Numbered from the stretch's first letter, positions 6,959 through 14,756 are shown. The stretch is 15,925 nt of DNA from an uncultured Bacilli bacterium (GCA_947628725.1 CANRAQ010000019.1:1-15925); one strand, 5' to 3'. A program made the numbers and translations. Notes: a model not told the origin generated them from the sequence alone.

Positions 6959-7840
6959 TCATATTGCGCAAACTATATCTACAAAACTTTCAATTCTAGT
7001 TTCAATTCCTCCACTACTTTCTACATCATCTATTATTATATTTATGTAAGGTTTATTTAATTTTCTCATGACTAATTCATTTACTAAACTATCTGGTCCG
7101 CATGGAAAACTAGATAAAAATATTATACCGTCTATTTTATCTATACATTTAGTTATACTACTTATATTTTCACGACTATATTTCCAGTATAGTTCTTTAG
7201 AATACTTAGTATATTCATCATTAACAAAAAATAAATCGCTATAAATAATTTCTATATTTAATTTCTTTAACATATTTATTATAGGTTCACCAATCATTTT
7301 GTCATATATGTTGTATGGATGACCAACAAGTAAAATTTTAGTCTTTTCACTATGTAAATTTCTTAAATTATTTAAAACTTTTGATTTTTTTATTTTCCCA
7401 CTTTTTACACATGCATATTCATATGCATCTATAACCTCTTTCCTACTTAATCCTAAAGTTTTTCCTATGTTTATTAATCCTTTAAGTTCTGTTTCATCAT
7501 TATTTAAATTAATATTATAATTTAATATTTTTATATCAAATAAATTATTAATTATGTCATAAAGCGCTAAAAAATTAGTACATGTCTGGTTATCAATTCC
7601 ATAATTATCTATTCTAGGAATTAAAATATAATCACATTTACCCTGTAAATAAGCAATATGACCTATTAAATTTTTCATCGATAGACACATTTCATCTATA
7701 GAATATTTAACTCCTAAATCCATAATTTCTTTGTTTGTTTCTGGGCTTATCACAAGTTTTATATCTAAAAAGTCAAAAAAATTTATCCATAAATCTTTAA
7801 AGTAATAAAAATACATACTTCTAGGTATACCTATTTTCAT
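6959..7840 (-). CDS. DUF2229 acyl-CoA dehydratase activase-related protein
   Basis: This 293-residue protein matches DUF2229, the domain that follows the ATPase domains in giant HgdC-like activases. It begins MKIGIPRSMYFY, then has INFFDFLDIKLVISPETNKE (about 19-38) and MDLGVKYSIDEMCLSMKNL (about 40-58, Cys52), then GHIAYLQGKCDYILIPRI (about 60-77). The C-terminal part has SSFPCGPDS with Cys247, and ESSGGIETRIESF, a tail very like that of the product of 5232-6296, so the two proteins share a fold. Cys52, Cys87 and Cys247 are candidate metal-cluster ligands. Start: ATG codons stand at 7852, 7843 and 7840; GGGTG lies 5 bases before 7840, which matches the GGTG site of its sister gene, so 7840 is preferred. 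It is the first gene of the cluster and is followed 28 bases later by plsC. The biochemical role is unproven. Confidence 0.87.
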   Translation of the reverse strand: MKIGIPRSMYFYYFKDLWINFFDFLDIKLVISPETNKEIMDLGVKYSIDEMCLSMKNLIGHIAYLQGKCDYILIPRIDNYGIDNQTCTNFLALYDIINNLFDIKILNYNINLNNDETELKGLINIGKTLGLSRKEVIDAYEYACVKSGKIKKSKVLNNLRNLHSEKTKILLVGHPYNIYDKMIGEPIINMLKKLNIEIIYSDLFFVNDEYTKYSKELYWKYSRENISSITKCIDKIDGIIFLSSFPCGPDSLVNELVMRKLNKPYINIIIDDVESSGGIETRIESFVDIVCAI

Positions 7841-7863
7841 CATATCACCCATTAATTATATGA

Positions 7864-7893
7864 TTTATAATTTTTAAAATTACAATATTTAAA
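7864..7893 (-). promoter_or_regulatory. Possible promoter of the DUF2229-plsC operon
   Basis: TTTAAA (7888-7893) and TATAAA (7864-7869) are 18 bases apart on the minus strand, leaving a leader of about 17 bases. It is the best candidate in the 111-base divergent gap. A better -10 word, TATAAT, lies closer to the gene but would start the RNA inside the ribosome binding site. Confidence 0.35.
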
Positions 7894-7899
7894 AAACTG

Positions 7900-7928
7900 T
7901 TTACTTAAGTCATCATAAATGTTAAAAT
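7900..7928 (+). promoter_or_regulatory. SigA-type promoter of the lipoprotein gene
   Basis: TTTACT (7900-7905) and TAAAAT (7923-7928) are 17 bases apart. The ribosome binding site AAAGGAG follows at 7936-7942. The same hexamer pair is used by the promoter at 8419-8447. Confidence 0.7.
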
Positions 7929-7951
7929 ATTAATGAAAGGAGTGTTAGTTA

Positions 7952-8407
7952 GTGAAAAAATTCAGAAATTTCGCTATAGTTTTAGCTATTGTAGTTCTTG
8001 CTAGTGGATGTGGAAATAGTAAAAAATTAACATGTTCTATGAAAGATGATATGTCTGGAATGGAAACAAGTCAAAATGTAACTGTAAATTTTAAAGATGA
8101 AAAAGTTGAAAAAATAAATCTTTCAATAGATTTTTCTATTACAGATGACTCTATTAAAGAAAATTTTGATGAATTTTCAAAAATGTTAGATGAACAATAT
8201 GAAAATATGGAATCAAGCTCAGCTGTTAAATTAACTACTAAGTCTGATAAAAAGAATTACAAATACAATGTTACAATAAATATTAACGCTAAAGACGCTA
8301 AAGAAGAAGATCTTGATCAATATGGTATGTCTGATCTTGTAGATTCAAAAGTATCAATTGAAGATGCTAAAAAAGAGTTTGAAGATCTTGGATACACTTG
8401 TAAATAA
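7952..8407 (+). CDS. Small uncharacterised lipoprotein (151 aa)
   Basis: The protein starts at GTG 7952, 9 bases after AGGAG, and opens with a lipoprotein signal peptide: MKKFRNF, a hydrophobic stretch and the lipobox LASGC with Cys20. It should be lipid-anchored on the outer face of the membrane. The mature part is acidic and mostly beta-strand-like with a helical middle (about 70-90). It has one cysteine near each end of the mature domain (Cys28 in LTCS and Cys150 in YTCK), which could form a disulfide that closes the domain. The closing segment SIEDAKKEFEDLGYTCK resembles the ends of small extracellular domains seen in other Firmicute lipoproteins, loosely like YehR/DUF1307, but I cannot assign a family with confidence. 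It is a single-gene unit with its own promoter and a strong terminator, divergent from the DUF2229-plsC cluster. Function unknown. Confidence 0.85.
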   Translation: MKKFRNFAIVLAIVVLASGCGNSKKLTCSMKDDMSGMETSQNVTVNFKDEKVEKINLSIDFSITDDSIKENFDEFSKMLDEQYENMESSSAVKLTTKSDKKNYKYNVTININAKDAKEEDLDQYGMSDLVDSKVSIEDAKKEFEDLGYTCK

Positions 8408-8430
8408 GTTTAAGCTTATTTACTTTTTTT
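8400..8430 (+). terminator. Terminator of the lipoprotein gene
   Basis: A 9-bp perfect stem (GTAAATAAG 8400-8408, CTTATTTAC 8415-8423) with a 6-base loop is followed by seven Ts (8424-8430). It overlaps the stop codon of the lipoprotein gene, and its 3' arm also supplies the -35 box of the next promoter. Confidence 0.85.
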
Positions 8431-8447
8431 ATGTTTTGTAGTAAAAT
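8419..8447 (+). promoter_or_regulatory. SigA-type promoter of the FemAB gene
   Basis: TTTACT (8419-8424) and TAAAAT (8442-8447) are 17 bases apart. The -35 box lies in the 3' arm of the preceding terminator hairpin and the spacer contains its T-run. The expected start near 8454 lies after the upstream in-frame ATG at 8431, which supports ATG 8476 as the true start. Confidence 0.65.
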
Positions 8448-8475
8448 CTTCTTATGTGATAAAGAAGGTGATTTT

Positions 8476-9735
8476 ATGTATTATTTAAAAGAACTAACTA
8501 ATCAAGAATTTAATAATTTCACAGATTCATTTCCACTTTATTCAATTTTTCAAACAAGTGAATACGGTTTTTTAATGAATACAGTAGATTATGATTCTAT
8601 ATTTTTAGGTTTAATGGATGATAACAAAATACTTGCTGCTAGTTTAATTTTAATAGAAAAAGAATCTATATTTAAATATGCATATGCACCTAAAGGATTT
8701 TTAATTGATTATAATGATAAATTATTAGTTGAAAAATTTACAGAACTTATTAAAGATTATTTAAACAAAAAAAGAGTTATGGCAATAAAAATAAATCCAA
8801 TGATTGTAAGAAAATTTACTGATCATACTAATAATACAGTCAATGATAATCCATATTTTAATGAACAAATGGATTTTTTAAAAAAATTAAAATATTATCA
8901 TTTAGGATTTAATAATCTATTTGAGGCATTTAAACCAAGGTTTGAGGCTATATTAGATATAGATAAAGATATAAACGAGTTATATCGTAACATTAATAGT
9001 GAGTTTAAAGAAAAAATTAAATTTGCTGATGATAGTGGTATTAGAATTATTAAAGGTAATAGTAAAAACATAGATTACTTATATGAACAAATTAAAGATA
9101 AACATCATAGAGATAAAAAATATTTTGAAGAAATGATGCACCTATTTAAAAAAAGAAATATGATAGATTACTATTATTCTAAACTAGATACTAATGCATA
9201 TTTAATAAGTGTACAAAAAAGATATCAAAATCAACTTACTATATGTAATAATATAAATAATAAATTATTTGAAAATGTTGGTAAGGATAACGAAGAAATA
9301 ATAAACAATAAAATAACAGAAGAAAATAAATTAAATGAATTAAAAAAAGAATTAATATACGCAACTAATTTATTAAAAGAAAAACCTGAAGGTATAATAG
9401 TATCAACTATTCTACTTGTAAAATATAGAGAGCAAGTATATTTATATACTGATGGATCTAATAAAGAATTTAAAAATTTGTATCCAAAACATTTAATGTT
9501 ATGGAAGTTAATTGAAAAATATAATAAAGAAGGATATAAAACATTCAATATGGGTGGAATTACTAATCCTAGTGTAGATAATGAAAAATATAATAATCTA
9601 AATGAATTTAAATTAAATTTTAATTCTAGAAGTGTTGAATATATTGGTGACTTAGAACTTATAACTAATAATACATTATACACCTTATATAGAAACTCTA
9701 AACCATTTAGATATATACTAAAAAAAGACAAATAA
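8476..9735 (+). CDS. FemAB/MurM-family aminoacyltransferase
   Basis: FemAB enzymes use aminoacyl-tRNA to add amino acids to the stem peptide of lipid II, building the peptidoglycan cross-bridge on the cytoplasmic side of the membrane. The 419-residue protein has the family's length and layout. A first GNAT-like domain covers about 1-150, with FQTSEYGF near 25-32 and KINPMI near 105-110. A second domain begins near 160, and a charged helical arm of about 242-300 resembles the tRNA-binding coiled coil. The family's C-terminal signature follows: LYTDGSNKEFKNLYPKHLM (323-341), NMGGI (358-362), FKLNFNSRSVEYIGDLEL (378-395). Start: an in-frame ATG at 8431 lies upstream of the promoter start, while AAGGTG precedes ATG 8476 by a normal distance, so 8476 is used. 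The amino acid added (Ser, Ala, Gly or other) cannot be read from sequence. No other cell-wall gene adjoins it. Confidence 0.9.
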   Translation: MYYLKELTNQEFNNFTDSFPLYSIFQTSEYGFLMNTVDYDSIFLGLMDDNKILAASLILIEKESIFKYAYAPKGFLIDYNDKLLVEKFTELIKDYLNKKRVMAIKINPMIVRKFTDHTNNTVNDNPYFNEQMDFLKKLKYYHLGFNNLFEAFKPRFEAILDIDKDINELYRNINSEFKEKIKFADDSGIRIIKGNSKNIDYLYEQIKDKHHRDKKYFEEMMHLFKKRNMIDYYYSKLDTNAYLISVQKRYQNQLTICNNINNKLFENVGKDNEEIINNKITEENKLNELKKELIYATNLLKEKPEGIIVSTILLVKYREQVYLYTDGSNKEFKNLYPKHLMLWKLIEKYNKEGYKTFNMGGITNPSVDNEKYNNLNEFKLNFNSRSVEYIGDLELITNNTLYTLYRNSKPFRYILKKDK

Positions 9736-9748
9736 GTCTTCTTTTTTT
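9725..9748 (+). terminator. Terminator of the FemAB gene
   Basis: A short stem, AAGAC (9725-9729) with GTCTT (9736-9740), surrounds the stop codon and is followed by CTTTTTTT. It is weaker than the other terminators of the window. Confidence 0.55.
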
Positions 9749-9753
9749 GCAAC

Positions 9754-9777
9754 AAAAAAGTATCCCATAAGAGATAC
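9754..9777 (-). terminator. Terminator of the membrane-protein gene
   Basis: On the minus strand GTATCTC and GGGATAC pair over 7 bp (one T-G wobble) around a TTAT loop (9760-9777), followed by six Ts (9754-9759). It stands back to back with the terminator of the convergent FemAB gene. Confidence 0.72.
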
Positions 9778-9786
9778 CAAAATAAA

Positions 9787-10152
9787 TTATTTATCTTCTT
9801 TAATAAATGCTACTGCAATAGACATTGCTAATCCAATAAAAATTAAATAAGGTGCAAATGATACTTTAACAATACCCATTCCTTCACTTGAAACATGAGA
9901 AATTTCATAAATATTTAAAATTACTCCGATAGCTAATGGAATTAATGAGAACTTATATTTGTTTAAAAGTATTAAAACACCTGCTACTGCTGCGGCAACT
10001 AAAAAGAACCATCCATCGCCACCATCCATTAAACTTGCAGATTGGCTAATTCCTAATAAACTTGCTTTAGCGAATGGTAAGAAACATCCGATTATTACTA
10101 AAGCACATCCAGCAATACCAATCCATTTTTTGTTTTTCTTTACAAAATCCAA
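9787..10152 (-). CDS. Four-helix integral membrane protein, unknown function
   Basis: Of the 121 residues most lie in four hydrophobic helices, at about 10-28, 48-63, 68-84 and 98-117. They are joined by short loops, with a Gly/Asp-rich loop (MDGGDGW, about 42-48) after the first helix and a polar loop near 85-95. The N-terminus (DFVKKNKKW) and C-terminus (IKEDK) are charged, consistent with both facing the cytoplasm. Start: a GTG at 10161 is joined to the AGGA ribosome site with no spacer, whereas TTG 10152 lies 8 bases after AAAGGAG, so 10152 is preferred with moderate confidence. It is a single-gene unit between a promoter (10190-10218) and a terminator (9754-9777). I cannot assign a family. 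Small proteins of this shape are common in Firmicutes and are annotated only as hypothetical membrane proteins. Confidence 0.8.
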   Translation of the reverse strand: MDFVKKNKKWIGIAGCALVIIGCFLPFAKASLLGISQSASLMDGGDGWFFLVAAAVAGVLILLNKYKFSLIPLAIGVILNIYEISHVSSEGMGIVKVSFAPYLIFIGLAMSIAVAFIKEDK

Positions 10153-10189
10153 ATTAATCACTCCTTTACTTATCTTACAATTTAATTAT

Positions 10190-10218
10190 ATATTATTTGT
10201 TAGAAAAAAGATAGTAAA
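10190..10218 (-). promoter_or_regulatory. Probable promoter of the membrane-protein gene
   Basis: On the minus strand TTTACT (10213-10218) and TAATAT (10190-10195) are 17 bases apart. A TATAAT word overlaps a few bases downstream but lacks a -35 at the right distance, so the exact start is uncertain. Confidence 0.55.
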
Positions 10219-10307
10219 AATTAAAAATAGAAAATTATTTATAGTCATTATTGGCTAACTTCTAAATATTTTATAATTCATTTATCAATCCTCGCTTTCT
10301 TTAAAAC

Positions 10308-10336
10308 AAAAAAAAGATAAATTAATATCTTTTTTT
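10308..10336 (-). terminator. Terminator of tuf and the str operon
   Basis: AAAAAAGATA and its complement pair around a 6-base loop (AGATA 10315-10319, TATCT 10326-10330, extended by A-T pairs on both sides). The minus strand then continues with a run of Ts. It lies directly after the tuf stop codon. Confidence 0.78.
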
Positions 10337-10338
10337 AA

Positions 10339-11523
10339 CTATTTGATAATTTCAGAAATAGATCCAGAACCAACTGTTCTACCACCCTCACGGATAGAGA
10401 ATTTAGTTCCATTTTCAATAGCGATTGGAGCTATTAATTCAACTGTCATTTCTACATTATCTCCAGGCATAACCATTTCAACACCTTCTGGTAATTCAAT
10501 AACACCAGTAACGTCTGTAGTTCTGAAATAGAATTGTGGACGATAGTTGCTGAAGAATGGAGTATGTCTTCCACCTTCTTCTTTAGTTAAAACATAAACT
10601 TGTGCTTTAAACTTAGTATGAGGTGTAACACTTCCTGGTTTAGCTAATACTTGACCACGTTCTACATCTTCTCTTGCAATACCACGTAATAATACTCCGG
10701 CATTATCTCCTGATTCAGCATAATCAAGTGATTTTCTAAACATTTCGATACCAGTAACAACTGTTTTCTTAGTATCTTTTAATCCAACGATTTCAACTTC
10801 GTCATTCAATTTTAATTGTCCACGTTCTACACGTCCAGTAACAACTGTTCCACGTCCAGTGATTGTGAAAACGTCTTCAATTGGCATTAAGAATGGTTTG
10901 TCAGTATCTCTAGCTGGTGTTTCTATCCAACTGTCAACTGCATCCATTAAGTCAAGAACAGATTGTTCATACTTAGGATCTCCTTCAAGAGCTTTTAATG
11001 CAGATCCACGAATTATTGGAGTGTTATCTCCATCGAAACCATATTCGTTTAATAAGTCACGAACTTCCATTTCAACTAGGTCTAATAACTCTTCATCATC
11101 AACCATATCACATTTATTTAAGAATACAACCATACGAGGTACTCCAACTTGACGTGATAATAAAATGTGTTCACGAGTTTGAGCCATAGGTCCATCTGTT
11201 GCAGCTATAACTAAGATAGCTCCATCCATTTGAGCAGCACCAGTAATCATGTTTTTAACATAGTCAGCATGTCCTGGGCAGTCTACGTGAGCATAATGTC
11301 TTTTATCAGTTTCATACTCAACGTGTGCAGTATTAATTGTAATACCACGTTCTCTTTCTTCAGGTGCTTTATCGATATCAGCATATCCTTCGAATTTAGC
11401 TAAACCTTTTTTTGATAGAACACTAGTAATAGCAGCTGTTAAAGTTGTTTTACCGTGATCTACGTGTCCAATTGTACCAATGTTAACATGTGGTTTTGAA
11501 CGATCATATTTTGCTTTTGCCAT
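10339..11523 (-). CDS. tuf: Elongation factor Tu
   Basis: EF-Tu is the GTPase that carries aminoacyl-tRNA to the ribosomal A site. The 394 residues hold all G-domain motifs: GHVDHGKT (19-26), the switch I region RGITI (59-63), DCPGH (81-85) and NKCD (136-139). Two beta-barrel domains follow from about residue 210, with the typical [13 protein letters not shown] segment and a C-terminal [10 protein letters not shown]. The length is normal. AAAGGAGGAAATTAAT before ATG 11523 is the strongest ribosome site of the window, as expected for one of the most abundant proteins. It is the last gene of the str operon but has its own promoter (11555-11583) in the 102-base gap after fusA, so it can be made in excess of EF-G. 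Codons are more biased and GC content higher than in the accessory genes, in line with high expression. Confidence 0.98.
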   Translation of the reverse strand: MAKAKYDRSKPHVNIGTIGHVDHGKTTLTAAITSVLSKKGLAKFEGYADIDKAPEERERGITINTAHVEYETDKRHYAHVDCPGHADYVKNMITGAAQMDGAILVIAATDGPMAQTREHILLSRQVGVPRMVVFLNKCDMVDDEELLDLVEMEVRDLLNEYGFDGDNTPIIRGSALKALEGDPKYEQSVLDLMDAVDSWIETPARDTDKPFLMPIEDVFTITGRGTVVTGRVERGQLKLNDEVEIVGLKDTKKTVVTGIEMFRKSLDYAESGDNAGVLLRGIAREDVERGQVLAKPGSVTPHTKFKAQVYVLTKEEGGRHTPFFSNYRPQFYFRTTDVTGVIELPEGVEMVMPGDNVEMTVELIAPIAIENGTKFSIREGGRTVGSGSISEIIK

Positions 11524-11554
11524 ATTAATTTCCTCCTTTATTTAATACAATATT

Positions 11555-11583
11555 ATTGTATATCAATTAGCAAAAAATATCAA
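11555..11583 (-). promoter_or_regulatory. SigA-type promoter of tuf
   Basis: On the minus strand TTGATA (11578-11583) and TACAAT (11555-11560) are 17 bases apart. The -10 box is part of a 17-base palindrome (ATACAAT, ATT, ATTGTAT at 11545-11561) that reaches into the presumed start site. Confidence 0.72.
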
Positions 11584-11625
11584 TACCTTTTTAATTTCTT
11601 TTGTATGTAAAATTAACTTTTTATA

Positions 11626-13695
11626 TTAATTTCCACTTTTTTTAATTACTTCATCAGCAATATTTCTTGGAACTTCTTCATAATGATCAAATTCCATAAC
11701 GAAGTTTCCTCTACCTTGAGTGTTACTTCTTAAACTAGTTGCATAACCAAACATTTCAGAAAGTGGTACCATAGCATCGATTGCAATAGCATTACCACGA
11801 GATTCTTGACCCATAGGACGTCCACGACGAGCAGTTATATCTCCCATAACATTTCCTAGATATTCATCTGGTACAACAACTTGTACTTTCATTATTGGCT
11901 CAAGAAGTACTGCCTTACATTTATTTTTAGCTTCTTTAAGAGCTAAACTTGCAGCAACTTTAAATGCCATTTCAGATGAGTCTACTTCATGGTATGATCC
12001 ATCAAATAAAGTAGCTTTAACATCTATCATTGGGAATCCTGCAAGAACACCAGTCTTAAGTGCATCTTGAAGTCCCTTATCAGTTACTGGTATATATTCA
12101 CGAGGAACTACACCACCAACGATTGCATCAACAAACTCATATCCCTTTCCAGGATTTGGTTCAAATTTAATTTTAACATGTCCATATTGTCCACGTCCAC
12201 CAGATTGCTTAATGTATTTACCTTCACATTCTGCTGCTTGTGTAATTGTTTCACGATAAGCAACTTGTGGTTGACCAATATTTGCTTCAACATTAAATTC
12301 TCTTTTCATACGGTCAACTATTATATCAAGATGTAACTCACCCATTCCAGCGATTATTGTTTGACCTGTTTCATGGTTAGTTGAAGCTCTAAATGTTGGA
12401 TCTTCTTCAGATAATTTTTGTAATGCTGTTGCCATTTTATCTTGATCTGCTTTTGATTTTGGTTCAACAGCAAGTTCGATAACTGGTTCTGGGAATACCA
12501 TTGATTCTAGAATACAAGGTTTCTTTTCATCACATAAAGTATCTCCAGTAGTTGTATTTTTAAGTCCTACTGCAGCAGCTATATCTCCTGTCCATACTTC
12601 ACTAATTTCTGTACGGTTATTAGCATGCATAAGTAGTATTCTTCCTATTCTTTCTTTAACATTTTTAGTAGCATTTAATACATATGAACCACTACTTAAA
12701 TGTCCTGAATAAACACGGAAGAATGATAGACGACCAACAAATGGATCTGTCATTATTTTAAATGCTAATGCAGAGAATGGTTCACTATCCTTTGGATGTC
12801 TTTCTATCTCTTTACCATCTAAGTCTACACCTTTAATAGATTCTACATCTATTGGGCTTGGTAAATAATCTATTACAGCATCAAGCGCTAACTTAACACC
12901 TGTATTTCCAAGTGCTGTTCCGCATAATACTGGGAAGAATTTAACAGCAAGTGTTCCTTTACGTATTGCACGTTTAATTAAATCAACACTAACTTCTTCT
13001 CCTTCAAGATATTTTTCCATTAATTCATCATCAAATTCAGCAACTGCTTCAATTAAATCATTTCTCTTTTGTTCTACTATATCTTTTAAGTCATCTGGAA
13101 TTTCAATAATAGTAGGTTCTTCATGTTGATCATGATCATAATGATAAGCTGTCTTTGTTACTAAATCTATAATTCCATCGAATTCATTTTCAGCACCAAT
13201 TGGCCATTGGATAGGTTTAGCATTTACACCTAATCTTGAATCTATAGTTTTTAAACTATATTCAAAACTAGCACCCATCTTATCCATTTTGTTACAGAAA
13301 ATCATTCTTGGAACTTTAAATTCTGTAGCTTGACGCCAAACTGTTTCAGTTTGAGGTTCTACACCTGCTTGAGCATCAAGTAATGCGATAGCACCATCAA
13401 GTACACGAAGTGATCTTGATACCTCAACAGTAAAGTCTACGTGTCCTGGTGTATCGATAATATTTAATCTATGTTTCTTCCAATATGCAGTAGTTGCAGC
13501 GGAAGTTATTGTAATACCACGTTCCTGTTCCTGTGCCATCCAGTCCATTTGTGATTCACCATCGTGAGTTTCACCTATTTTATGGATTTTTCCAGTGTGG
13601 AATAATACACGCTCTGTAAATGTTGTTTTTCCAGCATCTATATGGGCCATTATTCCAAGGTTACGAGTAACTTCTAGACTATATTCACGAGCCAT
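11626..13695 (-). CDS. fusA: Elongation factor G
   Basis: EF-G is the GTPase that drives translocation on the ribosome and, with RRF, ribosome recycling. The 689-residue protein has the G1 motif AHIDAGKT (17-24), switch I near 52-62 ([11 protein letters not shown]), DTPGHVDF (81-88) and NKMD (135-138). Domains II to V follow, including [15 protein letters not shown] of domain IV and the C-terminal [10 protein letters not shown]. The length matches Bacillus-type EF-G (about 690), with no truncation. GAAAGGAAATATAAT precedes ATG 13695. The gap to rpsG is only 18 bases, so the two are co-transcribed from the rpsL promoter. No second, FusB/tetracycline-protection-like feature is present; the N-terminal features are those of the housekeeping factor. 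Confidence 0.98.
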   Translation of the reverse strand: MAREYSLEVTRNLGIMAHIDAGKTTFTERVLFHTGKIHKIGETHDGESQMDWMAQEQERGITITSAATTAYWKKHRLNIIDTPGHVDFTVEVSRSLRVLDGAIALLDAQAGVEPQTETVWRQATEFKVPRMIFCNKMDKMGASFEYSLKTIDSRLGVNAKPIQWPIGAENEFDGIIDLVTKTAYHYDHDQHEEPTIIEIPDDLKDIVEQKRNDLIEAVAEFDDELMEKYLEGEEVSVDLIKRAIRKGTLAVKFFPVLCGTALGNTGVKLALDAVIDYLPSPIDVESIKGVDLDGKEIERHPKDSEPFSALAFKIMTDPFVGRLSFFRVYSGHLSSGSYVLNATKNVKERIGRILLMHANNRTEISEVWTGDIAAAVGLKNTTTGDTLCDEKKPCILESMVFPEPVIELAVEPKSKADQDKMATALQKLSEEDPTFRASTNHETGQTIIAGMGELHLDIIVDRMKREFNVEANIGQPQVAYRETITQAAECEGKYIKQSGGRGQYGHVKIKFEPNPGKGYEFVDAIVGGVVPREYIPVTDKGLQDALKTGVLAGFPMIDVKATLFDGSYHEVDSSEMAFKVAASLALKEAKNKCKAVLLEPIMKVQVVVPDEYLGNVMGDITARRGRPMGQESRGNAIAIDAMVPLSEMFGYATSLRSNTQGRGNFVMEFDHYEEVPRNIADEVIKKSGN

Positions 13696-13713
13696 ATTAT
13701 ATTTCCTTTCTTA

Positions 13714-14181
13714 TTACCATCTATAATGTGCGAATGCTTTATTAGCTTCTGCCATTCTGTGAGTTTCTTCACGTTTTTTAACTGCTGCACCTGTTCCATT
13801 TGATGCATCAATTATTTCATTAGCAAGATTTTCCGCCATAGAATGTCCTCCACGTAATCTTGCATAATTAATTAACCAACGAATTCCTAAAGCTTGTTTA
13901 CGGTCAGCTTTAACCTCTATAGGTACTTGATAGTTAGCTCCACCTACACGACGAGATTTAACTTCAAGTTGAGGCATTATATTTTCTAATGCTTTATTTA
14001 AAACATCCATAGGTTCTTGATTAGTTTTTTCTTTTACTATGTTCATAGCATCATAAAAGATTGTTTGAGCAATACCTTTTTTACCATCTTTCATAATTGT
14101 ATTTATGATTTTAGTAACTAATTTTGAATTATATATAGGATCTGCTAAAACATCTCTTTTTACTGCACGTCTCTTACGCAT
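13714..14181 (-). CDS. rpsG: 30S ribosomal protein S7
   Basis: S7 nucleates assembly of the 30S head by binding the 3' domain of 16S rRNA, and in Escherichia coli it represses its own operon. The 155 residues match the family from [19 protein letters not shown] to the C-terminal AHYRW, with [18 protein letters not shown] (about 73-90) and the [16 protein letters not shown] segment (about 108-123) well conserved. AAGGAGGAATTTAA precedes ATG 14181. It lies 20 bases after rpsL and 18 before fusA, in the classic str order. No intercistronic S7-binding structure like the E. coli one can be made out in these very short gaps, so any autoregulation would have to act elsewhere, for example in the rpsL leader. 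Confidence 0.98.
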   Translation of the reverse strand: MRKRRAVKRDVLADPIYNSKLVTKIINTIMKDGKKGIAQTIFYDAMNIVKEKTNQEPMDVLNKALENIMPQLEVKSRRVGGANYQVPIEVKADRKQALGIRWLINYARLRGGHSMAENLANEIIDASNGTGAAVKKREETHRMAEANKAFAHYRW

Positions 14182-14201
14182 TTAAATTCCTCCTTATCTT
14201 A

Positions 14202-14618
14202 TTATTTAGTTTTTGGTTTCTTAGTACCATATTTACTACGTCCTTTACGACGTTTTTCAATACCAGCTGTATCTAATGTTCCACGAACAATATGATATCT
14301 AACACCGATTAAGTCCTTAACACGACCACCACGTATTAAAACTACACTGTGTTCCTGTAAGTTATGTCCTTCTCCAGGAATATATGCAGTAACTTCCATA
14401 TTATTTGAAAGTCTAACACGAGCATATTTTCTTAAAGCTGAGTTTGGTTTCTTTGGTGTCATTGTTCCAACACGAGTACATACACCACGTTTTTGTGGAG
14501 CTGTTTTATTAGTTTGTACTTTATCTTTACTGTTATATCCAATATTTAAAACAGGTGATTTACTCTTTCTTGTTTTCTTAGTTCTATTCTTTCTAACTAA
14601 TTGATTTATTGTTGGCAT
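14202..14618 (-). CDS. rpsL: 30S ribosomal protein S12, with Ile at the proline of the streptomycin loop
   Basis: S12 controls decoding accuracy at the A site. In the 138-residue form ([10 protein letters not shown] start) the protein has the extended N-terminal segment of Gram-positive S12. [11 protein letters not shown] (54-64) keeps Lys56 and [11 protein letters not shown] (81-91) is intact. In the second loop, [15 protein letters not shown] (99-113), Lys101 and Asp102 are present but residue 104 is Ile (codon ATC). Escherichia coli and Bacillus subtilis have Pro here (KDLPGVRYH), at the position known from streptomycin resistance and dependence mutants. Start: the longest frame reaches ATG 14657, but AAAGGAG lies 6 bases before ATG 14618 and the family's N-terminus begins there. 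It is the first gene of the str operon, with a promoter at 14710-14738 and a structured leader. Confidence 0.97.
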   Translation of the reverse strand: MPTINQLVRKNRTKKTRKSKSPVLNIGYNSKDKVQTNKTAPQKRGVCTRVGTMTPKKPNSALRKYARVRLSNNMEVTAYIPGEGHNLQEHSVVLIRGGRVKDLIGVRYHIVRGTLDTAGIEKRRKGRSKYGTKKPKTK

Positions 14619-14672
14619 AAAATTCTCCTTTCTTTTACACACATCCAGGTGTTTCATTTTTATCTTAATTAA

Positions 14673-14692
14673 AGATTTGCCTAAGCAAATCT
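14673..14692 (-). promoter_or_regulatory. Stem-loop in the str operon leader
   Basis: AGATTTGC and GCAAATCT form a perfect 8-bp stem with a TTAG-type loop, flanked by further complementary AATT/TTAATT bases. It lies about 10 bases after the expected transcription start and 55 bases before the rpsL start. It lacks a T-run, so it is not a terminator by itself. It could be an RNA-stabilising or ribosomal-protein-binding leader element; nothing in the sequence proves regulation. Confidence 0.5.
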
Positions 14693-14709
14693 AATTAAAA
14701 TGCATTAAT

Positions 14710-14738
14710 AATATACCATTAAATAATATGTTTGTCAA
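14710..14738 (-). promoter_or_regulatory. SigA-type promoter of the str operon
   Basis: On the minus strand a perfect TTGACA (14733-14738) and TATATT (14710-14715) are 17 bases apart. The predicted start near 14703 gives a leader of about 85 bases before the rpsL ATG. Confidence 0.82.
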
Positions 14739-14756
14739 TAATTTTTTATACATTTT

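Noticed and set aside
9231..9755. A 174-codon open frame on the minus strand, antisense to the FemAB gene
   Set aside because: It lies wholly against a well-supported gene, has no ribosome binding site or promoter, and its product is a low-complexity Ser/Leu/Phe-rich translation typical of the antisense of AT-rich coding DNA.
9959..10258. A 99-codon plus-strand frame over the membrane-protein gene
   Set aside because: No start signals; it is antisense to a hydrophobic gene, and it runs across that gene's promoter.
10343..12336. Several short plus-strand frames inside tuf and fusA
   Set aside because: All are shadows of highly conserved genes on the other strand and lack ribosome binding sites.
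14619..14657. N-terminal extension of S12 (13 extra residues from ATG 14657)
   Set aside because: The AAAGGAG ribosome site lies inside the extension, and the S12 family begins at MPTINQL, so ATG 14618 is used.
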